13,950 bases of DNA from Cyanobacteriota bacterium. Lineage in GTDB: Bacteria; Cyanobacteriota; Cyanobacteriia; Leptolyngbyales; Leptolyngbyaceae. The notes below the pieces were generated by a model. The model searched no databases. It was not told where the DNA came from and saw only the letters and a list, made by a program, of their open reading frames with translations. The stretch covers positions 1 through 13,950 of the forward strand of contig JAIXVO010000788.1 in the NCBI GenBank assembly GCA_027482985.1, written 5' to 3'. Positions 1 through 7,179 of the stretch are shown piece by piece (the first letter of the stretch is position 1; the number at the start of each line of letters is the position of its first letter). The position numbers and the translations under genes were made by a program.

Positions 1-1053
1 ACTACCGTTTATACGGGCGTGTGGCCGGGTTACTCCCCTGGCTTTGAAAATGCGTTTGCGGTCAAAGTTGTGGGCGCGATGAAATTTGTAGACACGGTGA
101 AGTCAGAGACTGGCTATAGCCAAGGGTTTATTCAAGCCTCACCGGCGATCGCGGGTGAACTGCTGCAATACAAACCGGATGTGGTCTTTACCAGTGGGTT
201 TTGCATCTGGACGATTTTGGCACTGGTGCTGAAGCTATGGGGGGGGTGGCGGGTGGTGATTGTTTACGATGGCAGTTCACCGGGAGTCGATTACCGCGAT
301 TCCAAAGTGCGAACTGGTTTACGCCAACTGTTAAGTCGATTTACCGATGGGTTCATTACCAACAGTCAGGCGGGCAAAAATTACCTGACCCAATACTTGC
401 AGGTGCCTGAGTCGCGCATTTTTGCTCGCCCCTATCAAGTTCCCGATGTCGCTGCCCTGCTCCAGCGCAGCCAACAGGTTGATCTCACCACCGAACTGCT
501 ACAACGCCCCGTCTTCCTATTTACGGGACAAGTGATTCCCCGCAAAGGGCTAGATCGGTTGCTCCTGGCCTGTAAACTGCTGCGCGATCGCGGTTACTCC
601 AACTACACTCTGCTGGTGGCGGGGGAAGGGGCACAGCGAGAAGAATTACAAGCCTTTTGCACCGCCGAGGGGTTAGCCGCTAACGTGCGCTGGTTAGGCT
701 GGGTGAACTATGGGCAACTGGGTGCCTATTTCCGGCGGGCGGATGTGTTTATCTTGCCCGCCTTGGAGGATGTTTGGGGCATGGTCGTCTTAGAAGCAAT
801 GGCCTTCGGTAAGCCCGTGCTGTGTTCGCAGTGGGCCGGAGCCGCCGAACTGATTGCAGGGTCAGAAAACGGGGTGGTGTTTGATCCCTACGAACCCGCT
901 GCGATCGCTGAGGCCATGTTGCAGGTGATGGGACAACCCGATGCCTGGGCCCAGATGGGTCAGCGATCGCAGGAGATCATGGCGCACCATACGCCGCTCG
1001 CTGCCGCTCAATTTTTAACCAAAGTAACCGATACCGTTGTGGGAGCAGCATAA
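1..1053 (+). CDS. GT4-family glycosyltransferase, 5' end cut by window edge
   Basis: This is probably a retaining GT-B glycosyltransferase that moves a sugar from a nucleotide-sugar to a growing lipid-linked glycan on the cytoplasmic face of the membrane. The frame is open from base 1 (Thr-Thr-Val-Tyr-Thr-Gly) through a GTG at 19, so that GTG is most likely internal; roughly 50 N-terminal residues appear to be missing compared with usual GT4 lengths. Counting from the first in-window codon, the nucleotide-binding half starts near residue 174 (FTGQVIPRKGLDRLL), with VAGEG near 206-210. The donor-site motif DVWGMVVLEAM has Asp257 and Glu265, a D-x7-E version of the canonical E-x7-E. A run of acidic/hydroxyl residues (YDGSSPGVDYRDS, about 89-101) lies in the acceptor half. 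Stop TAA is at 1051-1053, four bases before the next gene. Family assignment is firm; the sugar specificity is unknown. Confidence 0.9.
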   Translation, partial: TTVYTGVWPGYSPGFENAFAVKVVGAMKFVDTVKSETGYSQGFIQASPAIAGELLQYKPDVVFTSGFCIWTILALVLKLWGGWRVVIVYDGSSPGVDYRDSKVRTGLRQLLSRFTDGFITNSQAGKNYLTQYLQVPESRIFARPYQVPDVAALLQRSQQVDLTTELLQRPVFLFTGQVIPRKGLDRLLLACKLLRDRGYSNYTLLVAGEGAQREELQAFCTAEGLAANVRWLGWVNYGQLGAYFRRADVFILPALEDVWGMVVLEAMAFGKPVLCSQWAGAAELIAGSENGVVFDPYEPAAIAEAMLQVMGQPDAWAQMGQRSQEIMAHHTPLAAAQFLTKVTDTVVGAA

Positions 1054-1057
1054 CGTT

Positions 1058-2398
1058 ATGACGCAGCCAGCGATCGTCGAACTTGCCACGGAAGCCGCTC
1101 AGTCCAGTCCGCTCAAGGTGCTGATGTCGGCCTATGCCTGTGAACCCAGTCGAGGGTCAGAACCCGGCGTGGGCTGGAATACCGCGCGGGAAGTAGCCCA
1201 ACGGCATCAGGTCTGGGTGTTAACGTCGCAGACCCATCGGCCCCAATTGGAAGCCGAATTAGCAGCCCGCCCCATCCCAAATCTGCATGTTGTTTACCTA
1301 GATCCATTGGGGTGGGTTTACGACTGGTCGAAAGAGGGCAAAAAATCACTGTGGGATGTCCATTTTCACTATTATTTTTGGCAAGTTTGGGCTTATTTCA
1401 TCGCCCGACGGCTTCATCAAGCAGTTCATTTTGATGTGGTGCATCACGTTACCTATGTCAAATTTTCCAGCCCCAGTTTTCTGTCATGGCTGCCGCTCCC
1501 TTTTGTCTGGGGGCCTGTGGGTGGGGGCGAGTTCACCCCCCCGGCGTTTTGGCAAGAACTGAACTGGCGAGCAAAAATCTTTGAGTTATTACGGGATCAG
1601 GCGCGCCAGCTCGGACAACTCGATCCCTTTGTCCATCTCACTGCCAGACGCAGTCAAATTGCCTGGGCCACCACCGAAGATACGGCTAGGTGTCTGCATC
1701 GGGTGGGCGCAAAAAATGTTCAACTCCTGTCCCAGTTGGGGCTAAATGCGGAAGAATGGCGGACGTTAACGCGCTATGCCAATACCCAGCCAACTTCAGT
1801 CCGGTTCATGAGTATTGGCAGAATGCTGCACTGGAAAGGGTTTCATCTGGGATTACAGGCATTTGCCCAGGCCGATTTGCCTGCAGATGCGGAATTTTGG
1901 CTGATTGGTGATGGCCCGGAGTTACCCGCGCTGCAAGCCCTGACGCAAGAATTGGGCATTGCGCACGCGGTGAAATTTTGGCATCACTTACCCCGCCAGG
2001 AAACGCTGACGCGGCTCGGTGAATGTTTTGCGCTAGTTCATCCCAGTTTGCATGATTCTGGTGGTCTGGTTTGTCTGGAAGCAATGGCAGCTGGCTGTCC
2101 GGTGATTTGCCTGGATCTGGGCGGGCCGGGGCTTCAGGTGACACCGGAAACTGGCTTTAAAATTGCGGCGCAGACTCCCGCTCAGGTGGTACGGGAGATG
2201 GCAGGGGTGATGACGCAGCTAGCTCAAGATCCAGACTGCCGTAATCGACTGGGGAGGGCTGGCCAAAAGCGGGTTGGGGAGGTGTTTAGCTGGCAACGCA
2301 AAGCGGAAAACCTGGATCGGGTTTATCGAGAATTGGTGCAGCGGGATGCGATCGCACCTGCCACCACGGTAGTCACGGATAGCACGGGAGACTGCTGA
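1058..2398 (+). CDS. GT4-family glycosyltransferase
   Basis: The product is 446 aa and probably a cytoplasmic GT-B sugar transferase. The N-terminal half has the acceptor-side signature YACEPSRGSEPGVGW (residues 26-40), typical of a GT4 subgroup common in cyanobacterial polysaccharide loci, and a glycine-rich WGPVGGGE at 151-158. The C-terminal half has SIGRMLHWKGFHLGL (252-266), IGDGPEL (283-289) and HDSGGLVCLEAMAAG (332-346), with Asp333/Glu341 in the place of the E-x7-E pair. I chose ATG 1058 rather than the in-frame TTG at 1037. The TTG lies inside the previous gene, and GGAG at 1042-1045 precedes the ATG, although its 12-base spacing is long. The gene follows its predecessor after 4 nt, and its stop overlaps the next start (TGATG), indicating one operon. 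The substrate cannot be told. Confidence 0.9.
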   Translation: MTQPAIVELATEAAQSSPLKVLMSAYACEPSRGSEPGVGWNTAREVAQRHQVWVLTSQTHRPQLEAELAARPIPNLHVVYLDPLGWVYDWSKEGKKSLWDVHFHYYFWQVWAYFIARRLHQAVHFDVVHHVTYVKFSSPSFLSWLPLPFVWGPVGGGEFTPPAFWQELNWRAKIFELLRDQARQLGQLDPFVHLTARRSQIAWATTEDTARCLHRVGAKNVQLLSQLGLNAEEWRTLTRYANTQPTSVRFMSIGRMLHWKGFHLGLQAFAQADLPADAEFWLIGDGPELPALQALTQELGIAHAVKFWHHLPRQETLTRLGECFALVHPSLHDSGGLVCLEAMAAGCPVICLDLGGPGLQVTPETGFKIAAQTPAQVVREMAGVMTQLAQDPDCRNRLGRAGQKRVGEVFSWQRKAENLDRVYRELVQRDAIAPATTVVTDSTGDC

Positions 2399-3588
2399 TG
2401 CAAATCCTCATCATTCACAATTACTATCAGCACAGTGGGGGCGAAGAACAGGTCTTTCAGGCTGAATCGGAATTACTGACAGCGGCGGGGCACACCGTCT
2501 GGCATTACACCCTGCATAATGACCAGATTGCCAACCTGTCCGCGATCGCCACCCTGACTAAAACCCTCTGGAATCATCAGGTCTATCAAGATCTGCGATC
2601 GCTGATCCAGCAAAAACAAATTCAGGTTGCCCATTTCCATAACACCTTTCCCCTGATTTCTCCCGCTGCTTACTACGCCTGCCAGTCGGAGGGCATCCCC
2701 GTGATCCAGACCTGCCACAACTATCGTTTGCTTTGCCCCAACGCCATGTTGCTGCGAGATGGTCAGGTGTGTGAAGACTGTGTGGGTAAGCTCGTGCCGC
2801 TGCCTGCCATCCGACACCAGTGTTATCGGGGCGATCGGGTTGCCACGGCGGGCATTGCAACTATGTTGGTGGCGCATCGCCTGCTGCAAACCTGGAGCTG
2901 CCAGGTGGATACTTACATTGCCTTAACAGAGTTTGCCCGCCAGAAGCTGATCCAGGGTGGCCTGCCTGCCGATAAGGTGGTGGTGAAGCCCAACTTTGTG
3001 CATCCAGATCCGGGATATGGGGACGGCAGCGGTGGATATGCCCTCTTTGTGGGCCGCCTTTCTACCGAAAAAGGCATTGACTTATTACTGTCTGCCTGGG
3101 AACAGTTGGGCGACAAAATACCCCTGAAAATTGTGGGGGATGGACCACTGGGCGATCGCGTTGCCGCCGCAGTTCAGAGCAACCCCAGCATTTCCTGGGT
3201 GGGCCGCAAACCAATGGAGGAAGTTTTGGCATTAATGCAAGGAGCTGCCTTTCTGGTCTTTCCCTCCCGCTGGTACGAGGGTCTACCCCGCACTATCATT
3301 GAATCCTTTGCAGTGGGTACCCCTGTCATTGCTCCCAAGCTCGGCTCGATGGCCAGTCTGATCACGCCAGGTGAAACAGGGTTGCATTTTCAACCGGGGA
3401 GCGTCAAAGATTTGATCGCCACAGTCGAGTGGGCCGTTACCCACCTGGATGTGATGTTGCAACTGCGCCAGCGAACTCGCGCGGAGTTTCTGGCTAAATA
3501 TACTGCTGCAACCAGCTATCAACAACTGTTGGCGGTTTATCACCCGTCAGCCGCGATCGCGGTGACCCAGGAGGAAATCAAGATATGA
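2398..3588 (+). CDS. GT4-family glycosyltransferase with cysteine cluster
   Basis: The product is 396 aa, full length for a GT4 enzyme, and probably adds one sugar to the lipid-linked repeat unit. It opens with ILIIHNYYQHSGGEEQVF, the usual start of a recognisable bacterial GT4 subgroup. That subgroup also carries CHNYRLLCPNA (106-116), CEDC (125-128) and CYRGDR (142-147), all present here. The five cysteines (106, 113, 125, 128, 142) resemble a metal site, but that reading is mine. The donor half has FVGRLSTEKGIDLL (217-230), IVGDGPL (245-251) and the canonical pair Glu294/Glu302 in YEGLPRTIIES. The start ATG at 2398 overlaps the TGA of the previous gene by one base and has GGGAG at 2386-2390. 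The stop overlaps the next gene's ATG (ATGA), so translation is probably coupled on both sides. Confidence 0.92.
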   Translation: MQILIIHNYYQHSGGEEQVFQAESELLTAAGHTVWHYTLHNDQIANLSAIATLTKTLWNHQVYQDLRSLIQQKQIQVAHFHNTFPLISPAAYYACQSEGIPVIQTCHNYRLLCPNAMLLRDGQVCEDCVGKLVPLPAIRHQCYRGDRVATAGIATMLVAHRLLQTWSCQVDTYIALTEFARQKLIQGGLPADKVVVKPNFVHPDPGYGDGSGGYALFVGRLSTEKGIDLLLSAWEQLGDKIPLKIVGDGPLGDRVAAAVQSNPSISWVGRKPMEEVLALMQGAAFLVFPSRWYEGLPRTIIESFAVGTPVIAPKLGSMASLITPGETGLHFQPGSVKDLIATVEWAVTHLDVMLQLRQRTRAEFLAKYTAATSYQQLLAVYHPSAAIAVTQEEIKI

Positions 3589-4676
3589 AACTGAAGATTT
3601 TTTCCGATCGCTGTTTCTTGCCTGCTGGTATCCCCCACGAGCCAATTTTTTATCCATTCTGGGGCAGTGCGCCAGAAAAACTGGCACTCCCAGGGGCAGC
3701 TTATTATGAAGCCTTCGATCGCTATTTGGAAGTGGGCAAAACGTGCTTTGAGCTGGTTCCTTTAGAGGCGGCCGATGTCGTGATTTTTCCAGGGAATCTG
3801 GAGCGGGTATTTTGTCCTGAATATCTGTGTTTAGCAACTGATCTGGCAGCCCAAGCAAAGCAAGCAGGTAAACCCACCTTAGGCTTTTTTTGGGGCGATT
3901 GTTCCGATATCCAATTACCGATTGCTTGCGATATTGTGTTACGGAACTCGCTCTACCGCACCTCCAGATCACCTTCTGATTTCGCCTATCCCAACTGGAC
4001 TGTCGATTTCACGGCAACCTATTTTGATGGCAGCGTGCCCATCCGCCAAAAGTCGGCTAAACCTACAATCGGGTTTTGTGGCTTTATTGGGCAGCCAAAC
4101 CTAAAGCTTTACGCCAAGCAATTGCTTTATCAATTTAGAAAAATTGCGGGCAGAGGGTTCCCTCCGCCTCATTATACGGGGCATCTCTTCAGGGACAAAG
4201 CCCTTGCTTGGCTCAGCAAAAGCGATCGCGTTCAAACAAACTTTATACTGCGCGATCGCATGGGGTTTGTTGGTCAGTCACCGGAGATCCACCAAATCTA
4301 TCGGATGGAATACGTTAATAATATGAAGGACAGCGACTATATTTTGTGCTGCCGGGGGTACGGCAATTATTCTTACCGGTTATATGAAATCTTATCTGCT
4401 GGCAGAATCCCGGTTTTCATTGATACGGATTGTGTTCTGCCTTACGACTTTGAGCTTGATTGGAAAACCTATTGTATTTGGATCAGTCAAAGGGAACTGC
4501 CCAAAATTGGTGAAGTTATCGCTGAGTTTCACGAAAACCTATCGCCCCAAGATTTTATTGACTTGCAACATAAATGCTACGATCTCTGGAAAAAACGACT
4601 TTCACCAGAAGGATTTTTTGGCAATCTCAACAAACACTTGATTTCAGCACCAAAAATAGAACAGCAAGCGATTTGA
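3585..4676 (+). CDS. Exostosin-like (GT47-type) glycosyltransferase
   Basis: The product is 363 aa. Its C-terminal third matches the exostosin pattern: CCRGYGNYSYRLYEILSAG (255-273), then RIPVFIDTDCVLPYDF. This parallels the way animal EXT proteins read through their GT47 domain (arginine-rich entry, 'E-L-x-A-G-x-x-P-V', then 'LP(F/Y)'). The N-terminal part has YPFWGSAPEKLALPGAAYYEAFDRYLE broken by a 'DVVIFPG' strand (64-70). I see no signal peptide or membrane segment, so unlike Golgi EXT proteins it should act in the cytoplasm. GT47 enzymes are inverting, so this gene adds a linkage type different from the surrounding GT4 enzymes (family knowledge, not shown here). AGGAGG at 3569-3574 sits 10 bases before the ATG, which overlaps the previous stop by 4 bases. 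Base composition is more AT-rich than in the three genes before it. The sugar it transfers is unknown. Confidence 0.82.
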   Translation: MKLKIFSDRCFLPAGIPHEPIFYPFWGSAPEKLALPGAAYYEAFDRYLEVGKTCFELVPLEAADVVIFPGNLERVFCPEYLCLATDLAAQAKQAGKPTLGFFWGDCSDIQLPIACDIVLRNSLYRTSRSPSDFAYPNWTVDFTATYFDGSVPIRQKSAKPTIGFCGFIGQPNLKLYAKQLLYQFRKIAGRGFPPPHYTGHLFRDKALAWLSKSDRVQTNFILRDRMGFVGQSPEIHQIYRMEYVNNMKDSDYILCCRGYGNYSYRLYEILSAGRIPVFIDTDCVLPYDFELDWKTYCIWISQRELPKIGEVIAEFHENLSPQDFIDLQHKCYDLWKKRLSPEGFFGNLNKHLISAPKIEQQAI

Positions 4677-4690
4677 CCTGGATACAGCTA
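4667..4690 (+). repeat. Duplicated spacer motif, copy 1 (before first paralogous GT4)
   Basis: The sequence reads AGCGATTTGA, eight unmatched bases, then CAGCTA. The same bipartite motif with the same 8-base gap recurs at 7123-7146, and both copies stand upstream of the two paralogous GT4 genes (4742 and 7180). In this copy the TGA is the stop codon of the exostosin-like gene. Sixteen identical bases in register between two ~60-base spacers is very unlikely by chance. Confidence 0.7.
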
Positions 4691-4741
4691 ATTCTTGGTA
4701 TGACGACCCTGCTCATTTCTTGATCTCTAGCACCAACTAAT
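4677..4741 (+). other. 65-bp spacer, no clear promoter or SD
   Basis: This is the first real gap after the tightly packed block of four genes. I see no convincing -35/-10 pair, no hairpin with a T run, and no Shine-Dalgarno sequence before the ATG at 4742. It may be read through from upstream. Its start belongs to the spacer motif shared with 7123-7146. Confidence 0.5.
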
Positions 4742-5932
4742 ATGGCACAAACATTAACAAAAGTTACCGCTAAATCTCAGACGCAAGATATCAGAATTTG
4801 CTTGCTTCTCTACTATTTACGAGAAATTTTTGGAGCTGAACGAGTGGCCTTGCACTTGGCAGAGGGCTTTGTTGCGAAAGGCTATCAAGTTGACCTGGTG
4901 ACAATCCAGCCTGGAATTGCCGAAGACACTCTGCCAAAAATTCCACCCGGCGTCAGAATCATCGATTTAGGAATTGCTGATCTTGGCGGCACACCCACCT
5001 GGAAAAAGTTGTTTGCGTTAGCAGATTATTTGCGAAAAGAACGCCCAACCGCATTAATTTCTTTCTGCGACACCATCAATTTAGCAACCTGGGCAAAGCT
5101 GTGGGCGGGAGTCCCAACCCGAGTCATTGTGGGGATTCACAATGCTTTATCTAGTGATGGCACAGATACCATGAAGGGGATCAAAGGTAAGTTCAGAGCC
5201 ATGCTAATGCGGTTATCTTATCCCTGGGCACAGGGTGTTGCAGCGGTCTCGCAAGGACTGGCTGAAGATTTATCCAACTTCTCAGGCTTACCGTTGAGTA
5301 AGATTCAGGTGGTTTACAATCCGGTTGTCACCCCTAGCGTTCTGGAAAAAGCCCAAGCACCCGTTGAACATCCCTGGTTTGTTGCTGGCGAACCGCCTGT
5401 GATTCTTGGCGTTGGCCGATTGCATGAGCAAAAAGGATTTGCCACGCTGATTCAAGCGTTCGCGCTAGTCAGGAAACAGAAAACCAGTCGGTTGATGATT
5501 TTGGGGGAAGGACATTTGCGTCCTCAGTTGGAAGCTTTAGTCAATGAGTTGGGGTTACAGGATGATGTGGCATTGCCGGGATATGTCGGCAATCCTTATG
5601 CCTACATGGCAAAAGCCGCAGTATTTACGCTGTCGTCTGGGTGGGAAGGACTGCCAACCGTTCTGATTGAGGCGATCGCGGTGGGCACTCCGGTTGTTTC
5701 CACTGATTGCCAGAGTGGGCCTTCAGAGATTCTCCAAAATGGAACATTTGGTAACTTGGTGCCAGTGGGAGATGTGGAAGCTTTGGCAACTGCGATCGTG
5801 GCAACGCTCGATGCACCAGATCAGAAAACTCGGCAGGAAGTCTTGAAACGGAGAGGAGCCGATTTCTCCCTCGAAAATTCAATCAACAAGTATCTAGAAG
5901 TTATGGGAATTCAGCCTGTTATTCCAGAATGA
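4742..5932 (+). CDS. GT4-family glycosyltransferase, paralog A
   Basis: The product is 396 aa and a complete GT4 enzyme of the subgroup whose C-terminal half reads EGLPTVLIEA...VGTPVVSTDC.SGPSEIL. The N-terminal half has YLREIFGAERVALHLAEGF (25-43), where such enzymes bind the acceptor and the donor phosphates. The donor half has GVGRLHEQKGFATL (223-236), LGEGHLR (254-260) and Glu302/Glu310 (E-x7-E). By eye, roughly half or more of its residues match the gene at 7180, including long identical stretches around NPYAYMA and YNPVVTP. The two are paralogs although another gene stands between them. The ATG at 4742 has no good SD; the first 15 residues (polar, variable) are not shared with paralog A's twin, so the start could lie slightly downstream. 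The sugar donor is unknown. Confidence 0.92.
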   Translation: MAQTLTKVTAKSQTQDIRICLLLYYLREIFGAERVALHLAEGFVAKGYQVDLVTIQPGIAEDTLPKIPPGVRIIDLGIADLGGTPTWKKLFALADYLRKERPTALISFCDTINLATWAKLWAGVPTRVIVGIHNALSSDGTDTMKGIKGKFRAMLMRLSYPWAQGVAAVSQGLAEDLSNFSGLPLSKIQVVYNPVVTPSVLEKAQAPVEHPWFVAGEPPVILGVGRLHEQKGFATLIQAFALVRKQKTSRLMILGEGHLRPQLEALVNELGLQDDVALPGYVGNPYAYMAKAAVFTLSSGWEGLPTVLIEAIAVGTPVVSTDCQSGPSEILQNGTFGNLVPVGDVEALATAIVATLDAPDQKTRQEVLKRRGADFSLENSINKYLEVMGIQPVIPE

Positions 5933-5946
5933 GCCAGATAAAGGCA

Positions 5947-5952
5947 AGGAGG
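5947..5952 (+). promoter_or_regulatory. Strong Shine-Dalgarno fixing a TTG start
   Basis: AGGAGG lies five bases before TTG 5958. The in-frame stretch upstream back to the TAG at 5895 contains no ATG, GTG or TTG, so this site decides the start of the following gene. Confidence 0.8.
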
Positions 5953-5957
5953 AAACT

Positions 5958-7118
5958 TTGGGTTTAGTAGATATTCATCACTCTAGGGTAGCGGTAATCG
6001 GTTCATCTTTTTATTTGAATCGCCATAAATTTTTATTTGATGCGATCGCTCAAAAGGTCAATGCTCTTGAAGTCATTGAGTCGATTCAAGCGCATACATT
6101 GCTCGATTATCTTGATCAACTAACTAGTAGAGCAATCTTCTTCACGGAGTATTTGTTCCATGGATCGGGAAAAAATATTGTTGAGAAGTTTAATAGACAA
6201 AAACTTTCGTTTTTTTATCATCGGAGTTTTTATTGTTTTATCCCCAAGTCTCGGCAACTAGAGCGACGTATTTTGCGATTGGATTCTGATCCGGACTGGT
6301 TTTTTCAGTTGTTCAATGGTGAATCTCCTTTTAGAAAACACTCAGGTATTCCATACATTTATTACTTAGATATTACAGTTGCCCTGAATCGGCAGTTCTG
6401 GCGTTCTTGGTCTACCTTTAGTGATCGAGATTTTGCAAGACTTCATCAATTCGAGAAGCATGTCTTTCAACAAGCAGTACATTTATTTCCAATGAGTCAC
6501 TTGGTTCGGCAATCTCTGATTGAAGATTACGACATACTACCTGAAAAAATTACAGTGGTTGGTTCATCCGGTAACTTCAAAACTCCCTACACTGGCGAGA
6601 AAACTTTTGGTAGTAAACGGTTAGTTTTTAATGGCTCTGATTTTCATCGTAAAGGTGGGGATATTGTTCTGGATGCTTTCAAATTGGTGAAGAAACAAAT
6701 TCCTGAAGCAACTTTGACCCTCATTGGCTCCACGCTAGATGCCCTGGAAGACGGGGTTGAAAATCCGGGATTTCTAGATGCGGCACAAATCGAACAAATG
6801 TTTTTAGCGGCTGATTTATTAGTAGCACCTGCTCGCTGGGATCCCTTTCCAGGCTTTGTGATTGAAGCCATGAACTATGGTGTTCCTTGCATCGTGTCAG
6901 CCAATGGCGGCATTCCTGAAATTATGGACAACCAGACCAATGGCATTGTGCTTGAGCAATTGACACCTGAAGCCTTAGCCCAGCAAGTCATTGAGTTGTT
7001 GAATGATCCCGCAAGACTCCAGCTGCTCTCAAACAATGCGAGGCAGAAAGTCGCTGATCAATTAAATTGGAATGCGATCGCCGATACTATTCTGAACAAG
7101 ATGTCTGAGTTGATTTGA
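5958..7118 (+). CDS. Divergent GT4-like glycosyltransferase, TTG start
   Basis: The product is 386 aa. The C-terminal half is GT4-like: RLVFNGSDFHRKGGDIVLDAF (221-241), LTLIGS (253-258), then ADLLVAPARWDPFPGFVIEAM (285-305) and NGGIPEIMDNQTNGIV. Asp295 takes the place of the first glutamate and Glu303 is kept. The N-terminal half is unlike the neighbours. It has no glycine-rich opening loop of the usual GT4 type and a run rich in Phe, Tyr and Trp (FFYHRSFYCFIPKS, 85-98; DPDWFFQLF, 111-119), so it may bind an unusual acceptor or the membrane surface. The start is TTG with a strong SD five bases upstream. The gene is AT-richer than its neighbours and sits between two paralogous GT4 genes. It could have been acquired separately. 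Glycosyltransferase identity is likely; the substrate is unknown. Confidence 0.85.
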   Translation: MGLVDIHHSRVAVIGSSFYLNRHKFLFDAIAQKVNALEVIESIQAHTLLDYLDQLTSRAIFFTEYLFHGSGKNIVEKFNRQKLSFFYHRSFYCFIPKSRQLERRILRLDSDPDWFFQLFNGESPFRKHSGIPYIYYLDITVALNRQFWRSWSTFSDRDFARLHQFEKHVFQQAVHLFPMSHLVRQSLIEDYDILPEKITVVGSSGNFKTPYTGEKTFGSKRLVFNGSDFHRKGGDIVLDAFKLVKKQIPEATLTLIGSTLDALEDGVENPGFLDAAQIEQMFLAADLLVAPARWDPFPGFVIEAMNYGVPCIVSANGGIPEIMDNQTNGIVLEQLTPEALAQQVIELLNDPARLQLLSNNARQKVADQLNWNAIADTILNKMSELI

Positions 7119-7133
7119 AATCAGCGATTTGAA
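7112..7133 (+). repeat. Short direct repeat GATTTGAA spanning a stop codon
   Basis: GATTTGAA occurs at 7112-7119 and again at 7126-7133, 14 bases apart. The first copy holds the TGA of the preceding gene. The second copy is part of the duplicated spacer motif whose other copy holds the stop of the exostosin-like gene. Confidence 0.6.
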
Positions 7134-7146
7134 CATCGTGCAGCTA
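7123..7146 (+). repeat. Duplicated spacer motif, copy 2 (before second paralogous GT4)
   Basis: AGCGATTTGA, eight unmatched bases, CAGCTA: the same arrangement as at 4667-4690. Here it lies wholly in the intergenic spacer, 33 bases before ATG 7180, and its TGA is not used as a stop. It looks like a leftover of the end of an exostosin-type gene in front of the second paralog. Confidence 0.7.
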
Positions 7147-7179
7147 GAAGAACTGAGTCCAACCGAATGCTGACAACCT

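Noticed and set aside
1037..1057. TTG start at 1037 for the second GT4 gene
   Set aside because: It would overlap the previous gene by 17 bases; ATG 1058 has a GGAG upstream and begins the normal protein.
3547..3972. 141-codon - strand reading frame across the start of the exostosin-like gene
   Set aside because: It is antisense to a well-supported gene with SD and family motifs, and has no features of its own.
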